A DNA stretch of 37,452 nucleotides from Staphylococcus simulans (GTDB taxonomy: Bacteria; Bacillota; Bacilli; Staphylococcales; Staphylococcaceae). The DNA is taken from contig NZ_PPRU01000020.1 in assembly GCF_002902285.1 (NCBI RefSeq), positions 1-37,452 of the forward strand. Reading direction: 5' to 3'. Below are positions 24,488 through 32,298 of this stretch, piece after piece; positions within the stretch are counted from its first letter, which is position 1, and each line of letters begins with the position of its first letter. Below the pieces are notes generated by a model that searched no databases, was not told the DNA's origin, and saw only the letters and a list, made by a program, of their open reading frames with translations. Made by a program: the position numbers and the translations under genes.

Positions 24488-25174
24488 ATGAAACAGACAT
24501 TTACTTGGAAATTATCGTCAAAATACGCTTCTATTCCTTTAGATGCGTTTTAATTAACAGATATCTGGCATCGTTTTGAACCCTTTCAAGCATCAGCTGA
24601 ACATTCTTTTATCTTAAGACAGAAACGTATCCATCGTTATCATTCTTTAATAGAAGGAAAGACTTATACAGCTGAACTTAAATTAATAGATCAACGAGTG
24701 CTGAAGCACTTTGAGCAATCACGTTATTTACTGACAGTTACCGCTACGGATAGCGCTGATATATGGATAGAGATTGAAACAACGTTTGTTACTATGAAAG
24801 AGACATTTCATCAACAGTCCTCATCATCTGAAACACTTAACGTTCAAGAAACATTTTCTTTACCAGCCCAAGCTTTACCGTTAGAAATAAAGTGGGATGA
24901 TGTTGAAACGTATTTAAAAACAGTCTCTGATTATAATCCTATTCATTGGCAAGAGGATGTGATGCCTGGAGATTTTGTGGTAATGAAAGCATTAGAGGTA
25001 GGGGCATCGCATGATCATGAATTAAAAGCTTATCGCAAGTTAGACATTAAATATAAACAGATGATCATAAAAGATGAATGGTTATACATTCAAGTGGATT
25101 CAAAAGACAGTTATACGCATATGAGTGTATATAATACAGCGCATCAACCGTGTATAGAGATTAAAGTAAGATAG
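24488..25174 (+). pseudogene. vraC: vraC-like gene broken by an in-frame stop
   Basis: ATG 24488 directly follows the vraB stop and reads MKQTFTWKLSSKYASIPLDAF, then TAA at 24551-24553. The same frame continues without interruption for 207 codons to the TAA ending at 25174 (LTDIWHRFEPFQASAEHSF...), and looks like a two-part hotdog/MaoC-like dehydratase protein with YNPIHW and GDFVVMKALEVG. A single base change, for example CAA or GAA to TAA, would explain it. The GTG at 24698 could restart translation but has no ribosome binding site. Either a true nonsense mutation or a sequencing error. The hotdog assignment is tentative. Confidence 0.75.
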
Positions 25175-25229
25175 ATAATGGATGGTTTATAAGAAATAGG
25201 TATGAAGAAAGAGCATATTAGTAAGTATT

Positions 25230-25257
25230 GAAAACCACACCGTGGTTTTCTTTTTTT
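25230..25257 (+). terminator. Terminator after the vraABC-like operon
   Basis: Perfect 9-bp arms GAAAACCAC (25230-25238) and GTGGTTTTC (25242-25250), then seven T. Confidence 0.92.
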
Positions 25258-25280
25258 ATGCAGTTTGGTACAATTTTAAA

Positions 25281-25369
25281 GTTTTGTAAAGAAGCGGTTA
25301 TTTAATCAAATACGGGTAGAGCCACATAAGGAGGGATTTATATTGGACCTTTATGCTGGTTCTTTTTTT
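25281..25369 (+). ncRNA. Candidate small RNA or attenuated leader upstream of arcA
   Basis: An extended -10 (TGG-TACAAT, 25266-25274) would start a transcript near 25281. It would end at a strong hairpin: AGAGCCA and CATAA with GG (25318-25331) pair with CC, TTATG and TGGTTCT (25348-25362) with small bulges, followed by a T run. The predicted RNA is about 90 nt, and its loop exposes GGAGGG. A TTG-started 20-codon frame at 25343 with AAGGAGG in front runs through the T tract, so a leader peptide is an alternative. No known family recognised. Confidence 0.4.
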
Positions 25370-25456
25370 ATGTCTCAAAATACTAAGACTGAGATGCATT
25401 GTTAAAAGGGCCACACTGACACGGTTTATGAAACATAATGTATATATTCTCTAAAA

Positions 25457-25474
25457 AATGAATAAAATTTTTTC
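25457..25474 (+). promoter_or_regulatory. ARG-box-like site, distal
   Basis: ATGAATAAAATTTTTT resembles the ArgR/AhrC consensus CATGAATAAAAATKCAAK over its left 10 bases. Another partial match lies in reverse near 25503-25516 (TATTCATAG). Confidence 0.35.
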
Positions 25475-25564
25475 TTTGGGATTTAAAGCACATTAAATTC
25501 GCTTATTATTCATAGTTTATACATGTAAACCCCATATAAATGTATTAAATATACAGAAACATGT

Positions 25565-25582
25565 AATGAATAAAAAGATAAG
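25565..25582 (+). promoter_or_regulatory. ARG-box-like site before arcA
   Basis: AATGAATAAAAAGATAAG matches the ArgR consensus CATGAATAAAAATKCAAK at about 14 of 18 positions. It lies roughly 80 bp upstream of the arcA -10 box. ArgR is encoded at 29600-30052. Confidence 0.5.
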
Positions 25583-25605
25583 TGTGAAAAGTACAACAGT
25601 TGTAA

Positions 25606-25648
25606 TGTGATTTAATTCACATGAGCAACATTTGAAAGGGCTTACAAT
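25606..25648 (+). promoter_or_regulatory. ArcR (Crp-type) box and arcA promoter
   Basis: TGTGATTTAATTCACA (25606-25621) is a perfect TGTGA-N6-TCACA site, the kind bound by staphylococcal ArcR. The -10 TACAAT lies at 25643-25648, and the -35 region has no good match. With a transcription start near 25655 the box centre is at about -41.5, the class II activation position. ArcR is encoded three genes downstream. Confidence 0.75.
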
Positions 25649-25678
25649 ATAGATAAATAAAACAAGGAGGTTTCACAA

Positions 25679-26914
25679 ATGAATGAACATCCAATTAAAG
25701 TAAACAGTGAGATCGGTAAATTAAAAACGGTATTACTTAAACGACCTGGTAAAGAATTAGAAAATTTAGTACCTGAGTATTTAGGAGAATTATTATTTGA
25801 TGATATCCCGTATTTAAAAGTAGCACAAGAAGAGCATGACAAATTTGCACAAGTGCTACGTGACGAAGGCGTAGAAGTGCTTTATTTAGAAAAATTAGCT
25901 GCAGAAGCCATTGAAGATCCAAAAGTACGTGAACAATTTATTGAAGATGTATTAGCGGAATCTGAAGATACATTATTAGGCCATGAAGAAGAAGTAAAAG
26001 AGTTATTCGAAACATTAAATAACGAAGACTTAATCGAAAAAGTAATGGCAGGTGTTCGTAAAGAAGAGGTAAGACAAGACCATGCACACTTAGTAGAGTA
26101 TGTGGACGATTCTTATCCATTCTACATGAACCCAATGCCAAACCTTTACTTCACACGTGACCCACAAGCGTCAGTAGGTAATGGTATGACAGTTAACCGT
26201 ATGTTCTGGCCAGCACGTCGCAGAGAGTCTATCTTCATCACTTATATTTTAAAACATCACCCAAGATTCAAAGATGCTGATATTCCAGTATGGTTAGACA
26301 GAAACTCACCTTACAACATTGAAGGTGGAGACGAATTAGTTCTTTCTGAAGAAGTAATCGCAATCGGTATCTCTGAAAGAACATCAGCACAAGCGATTGA
26401 AAAATTAGCACGTCAAATCTTTGCAAACCCAGATTCAAAAATCAGAAAAGTTGTTGCGATTGAAATCGCGAATACACGTGCATTCATGCACTTAGACACA
26501 GTATTCACAATGATTGACTATGATAAATTCACAATCCACTCAGCTATCGAGAAAAAAGGTGAAGACATGAATATCTTCACACTTGAACCAACTGAAGATG
26601 GCAAAGATATCACAATCACACGTACACACAACTTAAAAGAAACATTAAAAGATGCGTTGAATTTAGACCACATCGACTTCATTCCGACAGGTGACGGTGA
26701 CCGCATCGTAGGACCTCGTGAACAATGGAACGACGGATCTAACACATTAACAATCCGTCCAGGTGTCGTTGTTACTTACGACCGTAACTATGTATCTAAC
26801 CAATTATTGCGCGACAAAGGCATTAAAGTTATCGAAGTAACAGGTAGTGAATTAGTTCGCGGACGCGGGGGCCCACGTTGCATGAGCCAACCGTTATACC
26901 GTGAAGATATCTAA
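25679..26914 (+). CDS. arcA: Arginine deiminase
   Basis: A 411-residue enzyme hydrolysing arginine to citrulline and ammonia in the cytoplasm, the first step of the ADI pathway. It shows the guanidino-modifying fold with [45 protein letters not shown] with the catalytic His, and the nucleophile Cys401 in [25 protein letters not shown] is 8 nt before ATG 25679. Transcription is probably activated by ArcR and tuned by ArgR. arcD follows after a structured 267-bp spacer; arcB and arcC are not next to it, unlike the usual arcABDC order. Confidence 0.96.
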   Translation: MNEHPIKVNSEIGKLKTVLLKRPGKELENLVPEYLGELLFDDIPYLKVAQEEHDKFAQVLRDEGVEVLYLEKLAAEAIEDPKVREQFIEDVLAESEDTLLGHEEEVKELFETLNNEDLIEKVMAGVRKEEVRQDHAHLVEYVDDSYPFYMNPMPNLYFTRDPQASVGNGMTVNRMFWPARRRESIFITYILKHHPRFKDADIPVWLDRNSPYNIEGGDELVLSEEVIAIGISERTSAQAIEKLARQIFANPDSKIRKVVAIEIANTRAFMHLDTVFTMIDYDKFTIHSAIEKKGEDMNIFTLEPTEDGKDITITRTHNLKETLKDALNLDHIDFIPTGDGDRIVGPREQWNDGSNTLTIRPGVVVTYDRNYVSNQLLRDKGIKVIEVTGSELVRGRGGPRCMSQPLYREDI

Positions 26915-26930
26915 TTCTAAAGTATACAGT

Positions 26931-27118
26931 GCTTTAAGTGATAAGGATTGCATCAATAGAGGCAGTTTAGCGTCATCACTTAAAGCCTGGCTTTAGATTG
27001 AATACTGCTTTGACTTAATTTGATACCTATTCACGGCGACATGTTTGTACATGGCCTATGATTTTGGAAATAGCAAGAGGCGCAGGCCCTTTAAAACAAT
27101 TAAAGCAGTATAGCGTCA
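26931..27118 (+). repeat. Structured, repeat-bearing spacer between arcA and arcD
   Basis: Non-coding. GCTTTAAGTGAT (26931-26942) and ATCACTTAAAGC (26975-26986) are perfect 12-bp arms. ATACTGCTTT (27002-27011) and AAAGCAGTAT (27102-27111) are 10-bp arms enclosing a small CATGT/ACATG hairpin. GGCAGTTTAGCGTCA (26961-26975) recurs as AGCAGTATAGCGTCA (27104-27118), 13 of 15 identical. No trace of arcB coding sequence is seen. This could be a leader or processing structure, or a small repeat insertion. Confidence 0.55.
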
Positions 27119-27141
27119 AAAAATAAATAAATTGACAACAC

Positions 27142-27165
27142 ATGCTTTGAGAGAGTCTCAAGCAT
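27142..27165 (+). promoter_or_regulatory. Hairpin just before the arcD ribosome binding site
   Basis: ATGCTTTGAGA (27142-27152) pairs with TCTCAAGCAT (27156-27165) with one bulged T. It ends 1 nt before AAAGGAG (27167-27173), so it could protect the arcD transcript or affect its translation. Confidence 0.45.
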
Positions 27166-27181
27166 TAAAGGAGTTTTGAAG

Positions 27182-28606
27182 ATGAGCGGAGAACAAAGTA
27201 AACTCAGTAAAACGGCTTTAATCGGTCTGGTCGTTGGTTCAATGATCGGCGGCGGCGCCTTTAATATTATCTCTGACATGGGCAGCAATGCCGGCGGATT
27301 AGCAATTATCATCGGATGGATCATTACAGCTGTAGGTATGATATCACTCGCATTTGTATTCCAGAACTTAACAAATAAACGTCCTGATTTAGACGGCGGT
27401 ATTTACAGTTATGCACGTGCCGGTTTCGGTGACTTCGTCGGTTTCTCCAGTGCATGGGGATACTGGTTCGCAGCATTCTTAGGAAACGTTGCATATGCCA
27501 CGTTGCTGATGTCAGCAGTCGGCAACTTCTTCCCGATATTTAAAGGCGGCAACACACTTCCAAGTATTATCGTAGCCTCCATTTTACTTTGGGGTGTACA
27601 CTTCCTGATTCTGCGAGGCGTAGAAACAGCAACCCTAATCAACAGTATTGTCACAGTTGCCAAGTTAATTCCTATCTTCCTAGCAATTGTATGTATGATC
27701 GTCGCATTTAACTTTGACACGTTTATGGCCGGTTTTGCAGGAATGAAAGGCAACATCGCATTACCAATCAACTTCTCAAACATTATGGAACAAGTGAGAG
27801 GTACAATGTTGATTACAGTATGGGTATTCACTGGTATTGAAGGTGCGGTTGTATTCTCAGGCCGTGCGAAAACGAAGAAAGATGTGGGTACAGCTACAGT
27901 ACTCGGTCTATTGATTGTATTAGTGATTTACTTCTTATTAACTGTACTTGCACAAGGTGTTATCGAACAAAATCAAATCTCTGAATTAAGCAGTCCATCA
28001 ATGGCAGCTTTACTTGCTCACATCGTCGGCCCATGGGGTTCAGTTGTGACAAACATTGGTTTAATCATCTCAGTACTTGGAGCTTGGTTAGGTTGGACAT
28101 TGCTTGCTGGTGAGTTACCATTCATTGTCGCAAAAGATAAAATGTTCCCGAAATGGTTTGCGAAACAAAACAAAAATGGTGCACCAGTCAACTCACTCCT
28201 AATCACAAACATCTTAGTACAACTGTTCTTAATCAGTATGTTATTTACAGATAGTGCGTATCAATTCGCATTCTCACTCGCATCCAGTGCGATATTGATT
28301 CCATATGCATTCAGTGCATTCTATCAATTCAAATATACATTGCAGTATGATCGTAAAAGCAACCTACAAATGGCAATCGGTATTATCGCTTCTATCTATG
28401 CGGTATGGCTCATTTACGCAGCAGGCGTGGACTACTTGCTACTGACAATGTTGCTATATGTACCTGGTCTGTTCGTTTACTGGATTGTACAACGCAACAA
28501 AGGTATCAAATTCATCACAAGAGACTACATTTTAATGGGATTCATTGTCATCTTTGCCATTCTTGGTTTAATAAGATTGTTCAGTGGCGCAGTAAGTGTC
28601 TTCTAA
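27182..28606 (+). CDS. arcD: Arginine/ornithine (or arginine/citrulline) antiporter ArcD
   Basis: A 474-residue APC-superfamily antiporter with about 12-13 helices. GLVVGSMIGGGAFNIISDMG is the substrate-binding broken helix 1, and VWVFTGIEGAVVFSGRAKTKKDVG matches the basic amino acid antiporter (ArcD/LysP-like) family signature. In ADI loci it brings in arginine and releases ornithine. With no arcB nearby, citrulline exchange is possible but only inferred. I start it at ATG 27182, 8 nt after AAAGGAG; the in-frame TTG at 27176 is too close. It sits between arcA and arcR on the same strand. Confidence 0.9.
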   Translation: MSGEQSKLSKTALIGLVVGSMIGGGAFNIISDMGSNAGGLAIIIGWIITAVGMISLAFVFQNLTNKRPDLDGGIYSYARAGFGDFVGFSSAWGYWFAAFLGNVAYATLLMSAVGNFFPIFKGGNTLPSIIVASILLWGVHFLILRGVETATLINSIVTVAKLIPIFLAIVCMIVAFNFDTFMAGFAGMKGNIALPINFSNIMEQVRGTMLITVWVFTGIEGAVVFSGRAKTKKDVGTATVLGLLIVLVIYFLLTVLAQGVIEQNQISELSSPSMAALLAHIVGPWGSVVTNIGLIISVLGAWLGWTLLAGELPFIVAKDKMFPKWFAKQNKNGAPVNSLLITNILVQLFLISMLFTDSAYQFAFSLASSAILIPYAFSAFYQFKYTLQYDRKSNLQMAIGIIASIYAVWLIYAAGVDYLLLTMLLYVPGLFVYWIVQRNKGIKFITRDYILMGFIVIFAILGLIRLFSGAVSVF

Positions 28607-28630
28607 TTACTGACGCATGAAATCCTGACA

Positions 28631-28693
28631 ACAGATAAAGAAATGGCAGCCTGCAGGACCTCGCTACATCCTGTAAGCTGCCTTTCTATCTGT
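28631..28693 (+). terminator. Long hairpin after arcD
   Basis: ACAGATA (28631-28637) pairs with TATCTGT (28687-28693), and the inner arms GGCAGC and CAGGA pair with TCCTG and GCTGCC. There is no T run, so it may be a terminator of low efficiency or an RNA stability element before arcR. Confidence 0.55.
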
Positions 28694-28846
28694 ATACATA
28701 AGAATGTGTGTGCGAACGCAATATGATACAATAAACACGTTGTACATGTTGAAAAAAGGGCAGATATTTCAGCTGTCTCAATTAATAAAAACTATATTTT
28801 CAACACACATTCATGAAAAAGAGAGAAAGAGATGAGGTGAACGTGT

Positions 28847-29518
28847 ATGAGCAATAGTACTGAAGATTATCAAGCGTCGATTCAAGCATTATCGAAAATA
28901 TTAGAGGTACCATCAGGGCTGCTCGTTCCTCATCTTTCTGAGATTTATGTCAGGAACTATGAAAAAGGGCAAGTGATTTATTATCAAGGATCAGAAGCGG
29001 ATAGTATCTATGTATTATTAGAAGGTTATGTATCAAGAGAAATGTTGAACGAAAACGGTGACGACTATTTAATGTTGAACCGACCGATTAATATGTTTCC
29101 TTTAAATCATTTATTCCATTCTGATCATTACCATGAATCATGTACAGCGCTCACAAGCAGCTTGATTGTCAGAGTGCCTAAAAATGTCATTGAATATTTA
29201 TGTAAAAATCACGAAGATACGTTTATTAAAATCTTTGATTTATTACGTACAGAAGCTAACCAAAACATTGAACGTAATATGGCTTTACTTGGTCGTAATG
29301 CCGAACAAAAGGTGATAAACACATTGCGCGTAATGTGCGAAACGGTAGGAAACGATCAAGGTGCTTATTACGAACTAGATAAGATTATGACTGTGACACT
29401 GTTAAGTGAGTTAGCAGGTGTATCAAGAGAAAAAGCCAGTCATGTGATCAGAGATTTAAGTAAACAAAATTTAGTGTTAAAGAATCATCAAACTTGGACT
29501 GTAAGTAAGTCCTTGTAG
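28847..29518 (+). CDS. arcR: Crp/Fnr-family regulator ArcR
   Basis: A 223-residue regulator. The N-terminal cyclic-nucleotide-binding-like beta-roll (EKGQVIYYQGSEADSIYVLLEGYVSREM) and the C-terminal winged helix-turn-helix (TVTLLSELAGVSREKASHVIRDLSKQNLV) give the Crp/Fnr architecture. No N-terminal cysteine cluster for an Fe-S centre is present, as in staphylococcal ArcR, which binds TGTGA-N6-TCACA and activates the arc operon in the absence of oxygen. A perfect such box lies before arcA. GAGGTGA is 6 nt upstream of the ATG. It probably has its own promoter near 28720 (TATGAT/TACAAT). Confidence 0.9.
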   Translation: MSNSTEDYQASIQALSKILEVPSGLLVPHLSEIYVRNYEKGQVIYYQGSEADSIYVLLEGYVSREMLNENGDDYLMLNRPINMFPLNHLFHSDHYHESCTALTSSLIVRVPKNVIEYLCKNHEDTFIKIFDLLRTEANQNIERNMALLGRNAEQKVINTLRVMCETVGNDQGAYYELDKIMTVTLLSELAGVSREKASHVIRDLSKQNLVLKNHQTWTVSKSL

Positions 29519-29520
29519 AA

Positions 29521-29577
29521 GAAGAGAGAAGCGGCATCCTTACTTTTGAACAAAGTAATCATGTCGCTTCTCTCTTC
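29521..29577. terminator. Strong hairpin between convergent arcR and argR
   Basis: GAAGAGAGAAGCG (29521-29533) pairs perfectly with CGCTTCTCTCTTC (29565-29577), and TTACTTT with AAAGTAA inside. It lies directly after the arcR stop and just beyond the argR stop. Confidence 0.8.
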
Positions 29578-29599
29578 TCATTTATCTTTATTTAGCTCA

Positions 29600-30052
29600 T
29601 CAAGGCTTCAATAATAAGTATTTCACATATTCTGCTTCTTCATTTGATTTCATTAACATCATAATAACATCATTACCACTGACTGTACCCAAAACATGCG
29701 GCAGCTGCATTTGGTCAATACAGTAATTGATGGTACGGGCAAATCCCGGTTCTGTTTTAATTAGGATATAGCTGTCTTTAACGATAATAGAGTTGATACT
29801 ATCAACGCGATATTTCTTGAAAGCTTCACGAAAGCTGTTTGCTTCATTTTTTTCTGGTAACACATAATAAGAAGGGGCTGAGCCATTCGGAACTTTCGTC
29901 ACTCTTAAATGTTGTAAATCTTTTGCGACTGTGGTCATACTGAAAATTAAATTGTATTGCTCTTCCATGATTTCAGCTAACTCACGTACTGTAGAAATTT
30001 TGTTATTCTTTAGTAGTAATTTAATTAAATCAAGACGTTTCTCTCTTTCCAT
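29600..30052 (-). CDS. argR: Arginine repressor/activator ArgR (AhrC)
   Basis: A 150-residue ArgR. The N-terminal winged helix (ISTVRELAEIMEEQYNLIFSMTTVAKDLQHLRVTKVPN) binds ARG boxes, and the C-terminal domain with EPGFARTINYCIDQMQLPHVLGTVSGNDVIMML forms the hexamer and binds arginine; the usual GTxSGDDT reads GTVSGNDV here, a changed arginine-site residue. A second argR beside arc genes is common in staphylococci, so this may be the arc-specific copy. Its promoter region has an AT-rich partial dyad near 30068-30095 that could allow autoregulation. It converges on arcR. Confidence 0.9.
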   Translation of the reverse strand: MEREKRLDLIKLLLKNNKISTVRELAEIMEEQYNLIFSMTTVAKDLQHLRVTKVPNGSAPSYYVLPEKNEANSFREAFKKYRVDSINSIIVKDSYILIKTEPGFARTINYCIDQMQLPHVLGTVSGNDVIMMLMKSNEEAEYVKYLLLKP

Positions 30053-30245
30053 ATCCTCATCCCTTAAATTAATAATTATACAGTATTATTGTATTCTATA
30101 AGTTAAGTGAACTCAAATCATTTTTGCTTATTTAACAATATTATCGCAAAGTGCTTTGAATAAATGAAAGAACTTGTTTGTAAGTTAGAAGTAATATTGA
30201 GATTAAATAATTGAAGTTTCTTAATAACTGAACGCCTTATTCAGT

Positions 30246-30286
30246 AAAAAAGAAGTGTACACGCGTTTTAGGTGTACACTTCTTTT
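30246..30286 (-). terminator. Terminator of the thiazole operon
   Basis: Perfect 15-bp arms 30248-30262 and 30272-30286 (AAAAGAAGTGTACAC and its complement), followed by T on the minus strand. Confidence 0.92.
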
Positions 30287-30300
30287 GTGTGGTTTCATTG

Positions 30301-31329
30301 TTATTTTACTGCTTTTAATAAAGTGCGATAAAGTGTTTCTGCAGTGTCTTCATCTTCAATATGATGAATATTCATGCGGCCATCTTTAAAGAGTGTGGCT
30401 TCATAACCGTCTACATTTAAAAGTTTGACGTAAGGATTCGCTTTAAGAATTTGACCTGGGAATAAGTCGGCGTTGTCAAAGTGATCAGGTTTGAAGCGGA
30501 AGACGAATGTATCTCCGCAACTGCCTTCGATGACGTTTGATTGACGTTTACCTAGATATTCGTAATTACCTTGTGCACAGACTGTGCAATTAGGGTTTTT
30601 GAAGCGGCTGACATCCATAGATTGTTGTTTGACTTCAAAGGGTGACACCGTAATGAGTTTGCCAGAGAATCCCTTGCCTGATACATAGCGCATCAGCTCC
30701 GCAATCTGATAACTCACGACCTGCATAATGACAGGTGGTATCACACCATTAATTGCGCAACTTTCTGCAGTTTCAGGTGTTTCTTCCATAAAACAACGTA
30801 AACAAGGACCTGTATAATCAATCGCATAGACAGAACCTTTACCTCCAACAGCTGCACCATAAATCCAAGGTAAATTTAATTTATGACAGACTTCATTAAA
30901 TAAGAAGCGAATCGCAAAATGGTCCATTCCATCTAATAAAATATCTGGATTAATATCTTGAATCATCGTTTCAATATTTGTTGAAGTGATTTCTTCATAG
31001 ATAGGATCTACTTCTACATTAGAGTTAATAACTTTTAGTTTATCTGCTAATGCATAGACTTTCGGACGCATTTCTGTGACATCTGTTTCATCATAAAGTG
31101 CTTGGCGATGAAGGTTGGTTAATTCAACAATATCCATATCGACGATGGTTAATTTGCCGACACCCATACGCACAAGTTGTTCAGCTATATGACTGCCAAG
31201 GGCACCCGCACCCATGACTAATACATGTGTGTGTTCAAGGTTGTGTTGACCTTGTGCGCCAAAAGGCGCAAAGCGTGTTTGGCGGCTATAGCGTTCGTTG
31301 AAATCTGGTGTTTCTGACGGTGTAGGCAT
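30301..31329 (-). CDS. thiF: ThiF-type adenylyltransferase
   Basis: A 342-residue E1-like enzyme that adenylates the C-terminal glycine of ThiS so that sulfur can be added. GAGALGSHIAEQ at 40-51 is the ATP-binding Rossmann motif, DMDIVELTNLHRQ is the E1 signature, C176xxC179 and C248xxC251 bind zinc, and Cys191 may be the catalytic cysteine. A C-terminal extension of about 85 residues follows the second zinc pair. It overlaps thiG by one base (TAATG) and closes the operon. The assignment to ThiF rather than MoeB rests on its operon. Confidence 0.9.
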   Translation of the reverse strand: MPTPSETPDFNERYSRQTRFAPFGAQGQHNLEHTHVLVMGAGALGSHIAEQLVRMGVGKLTIVDMDIVELTNLHRQALYDETDVTEMRPKVYALADKLKVINSNVEVDPIYEEITSTNIETMIQDINPDILLDGMDHFAIRFLFNEVCHKLNLPWIYGAAVGGKGSVYAIDYTGPCLRCFMEETPETAESCAINGVIPPVIMQVVSYQIAELMRYVSGKGFSGKLITVSPFEVKQQSMDVSRFKNPNCTVCAQGNYEYLGKRQSNVIEGSCGDTFVFRFKPDHFDNADLFPGQILKANPYVKLLNVDGYEATLFKDGRMNIHHIEDEDTAETLYRTLLKAVK

Positions 31330-32096
31330 TATAAGAATCCTAAACCTTCGGTAGGGCTGGATGCTTGTGCAGTATATTTAATTGGGATACGGCCAGCTTC
31401 ATAACTTAAACGACCTGCTTCAACACCAAGTTTCATTGCTTCTGCCATTTTCACTGGATCTTTAGCACGTGATACAGCAGAGTTTAATAAGATACCATCT
31501 GCGCCGAGTTCCATCGCTTGTGCCGCATCTTTCGCTGAACCAATACCTGCATCAACGATAATCGGTACATTTGAATTCTTAATAATATAGCTTAGGTTTA
31601 ATGGGTTGTTGATACCACGGCCTGTACCGATAGGTGAAGCTAAAGGCATTACCGCATGAACACCTAATTCTTCTAAACGTTTGGCTAATACTGGGTCTTC
31701 AGAGATATAAGGACAAACAATGTAGCCACGTTCTAATAAAATTTTACATGTTTCATACGTTGCAATCGGATCAGGTAGTAATGTTTCATCATCACCGATA
31801 ATTTCGACTTTAATCATGTCGCAAACACCTGCGTGTTTTGCGATTTCTGCGATACGAACAGCTTCTTCAACTGTTTTCGCACCAGCTGTATTAGGGAATG
31901 TAACAAAGTCTTTTAAGTTAACGTTCGCAAGGGGGTTCGGTAAGTTTTTGTCATATAGATTCATACGACGTACCGCAAATGTCAGTACGTTTGTACCTGA
32001 AGCTTCGATAGCTTTCGTTTGTACATCTTCATTTTCAAATTTTCCTGTACCGAGTAATAATCTTGATTCCATTTCATAAGGTCCAATTTTTAACAT
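31329..32096 (-). CDS. thiG: Thiazole synthase ThiG
   Basis: A 255-residue TIM-barrel enzyme that joins deoxyxylulose phosphate, dehydroglycine and ThiS-thiocarboxylate sulfur into the thiamine thiazole. Lys96 in [11 protein letters not shown] forms the imine with the sugar, and the phosphate-binding [20 protein letters not shown] and the end [10 protein letters not shown] are typical. ATG 32096 follows the thiS stop by one base, with GGAGGCGG inside the thiS end; the frame can be read from 32114, but that start lacks a ribosome binding site. Confidence 0.95.
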   Translation of the reverse strand: MLKIGPYEMESRLLLGTGKFENEDVQTKAIEASGTNVLTFAVRRMNLYDKNLPNPLANVNLKDFVTFPNTAGAKTVEEAVRIAEIAKHAGVCDMIKVEIIGDDETLLPDPIATYETCKILLERGYIVCPYISEDPVLAKRLEELGVHAVMPLASPIGTGRGINNPLNLSYIIKNSNVPIIVDAGIGSAKDAAQAMELGADGILLNSAVSRAKDPVKMAEAMKLGVEAGRLSYEAGRIPIKYTAQASSPTEGLGFL

Positions 32097-32097
32097 A

Positions 32098-32298
32098 TTA
32101 TCCGCCTCCAACAAATTCTAATAGTTCTAAACGATCATCTTCGCGTACGATTTGGTTTGCGAAGTCTTCACGTTGTATTAAGTTTTGGTTATGTTCTGCG
32201 ATGACACGTTTTTTGTCGAGTTCTAAATGATCTAAAATATCTTGAATTGTGACTTCAGTATCGAATGTGAACGGATCACCATTAATGATGCACTTCAT
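32098..32298 (-). CDS. thiS: Sulfur carrier protein ThiS
   Basis: A 66-residue ubiquitin-like carrier, [12 protein letters not shown] to [10 protein letters not shown]. The C-terminal Gly-Gly is adenylated by ThiF and then holds the thiocarboxylate sulfur used by ThiG. It overlaps the end of thiO by 17 bp and abuts thiG, so expression is coupled. Confidence 0.95.
   Translation of the reverse strand: MKCIINGDPFTFDTEVTIQDILDHLELDKKRVIAEHNQNLIQREDFANQIVREDDRLELLEFVGGG

Noticed and set aside
24698..25174. A separate 158-residue gene with a GTG start
   Set aside because: No ribosome binding site, and the frame extends in register back to the ATG at 24488 apart from one stop, so it is the distal part of the interrupted vraC-like gene.
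25318..25369. Minus-strand small RNA with a UCCCUCC loop, like known staphylococcal riboregulators
   Set aside because: The hairpin is followed by a T run only on the plus strand, so termination on the minus strand is not supported.
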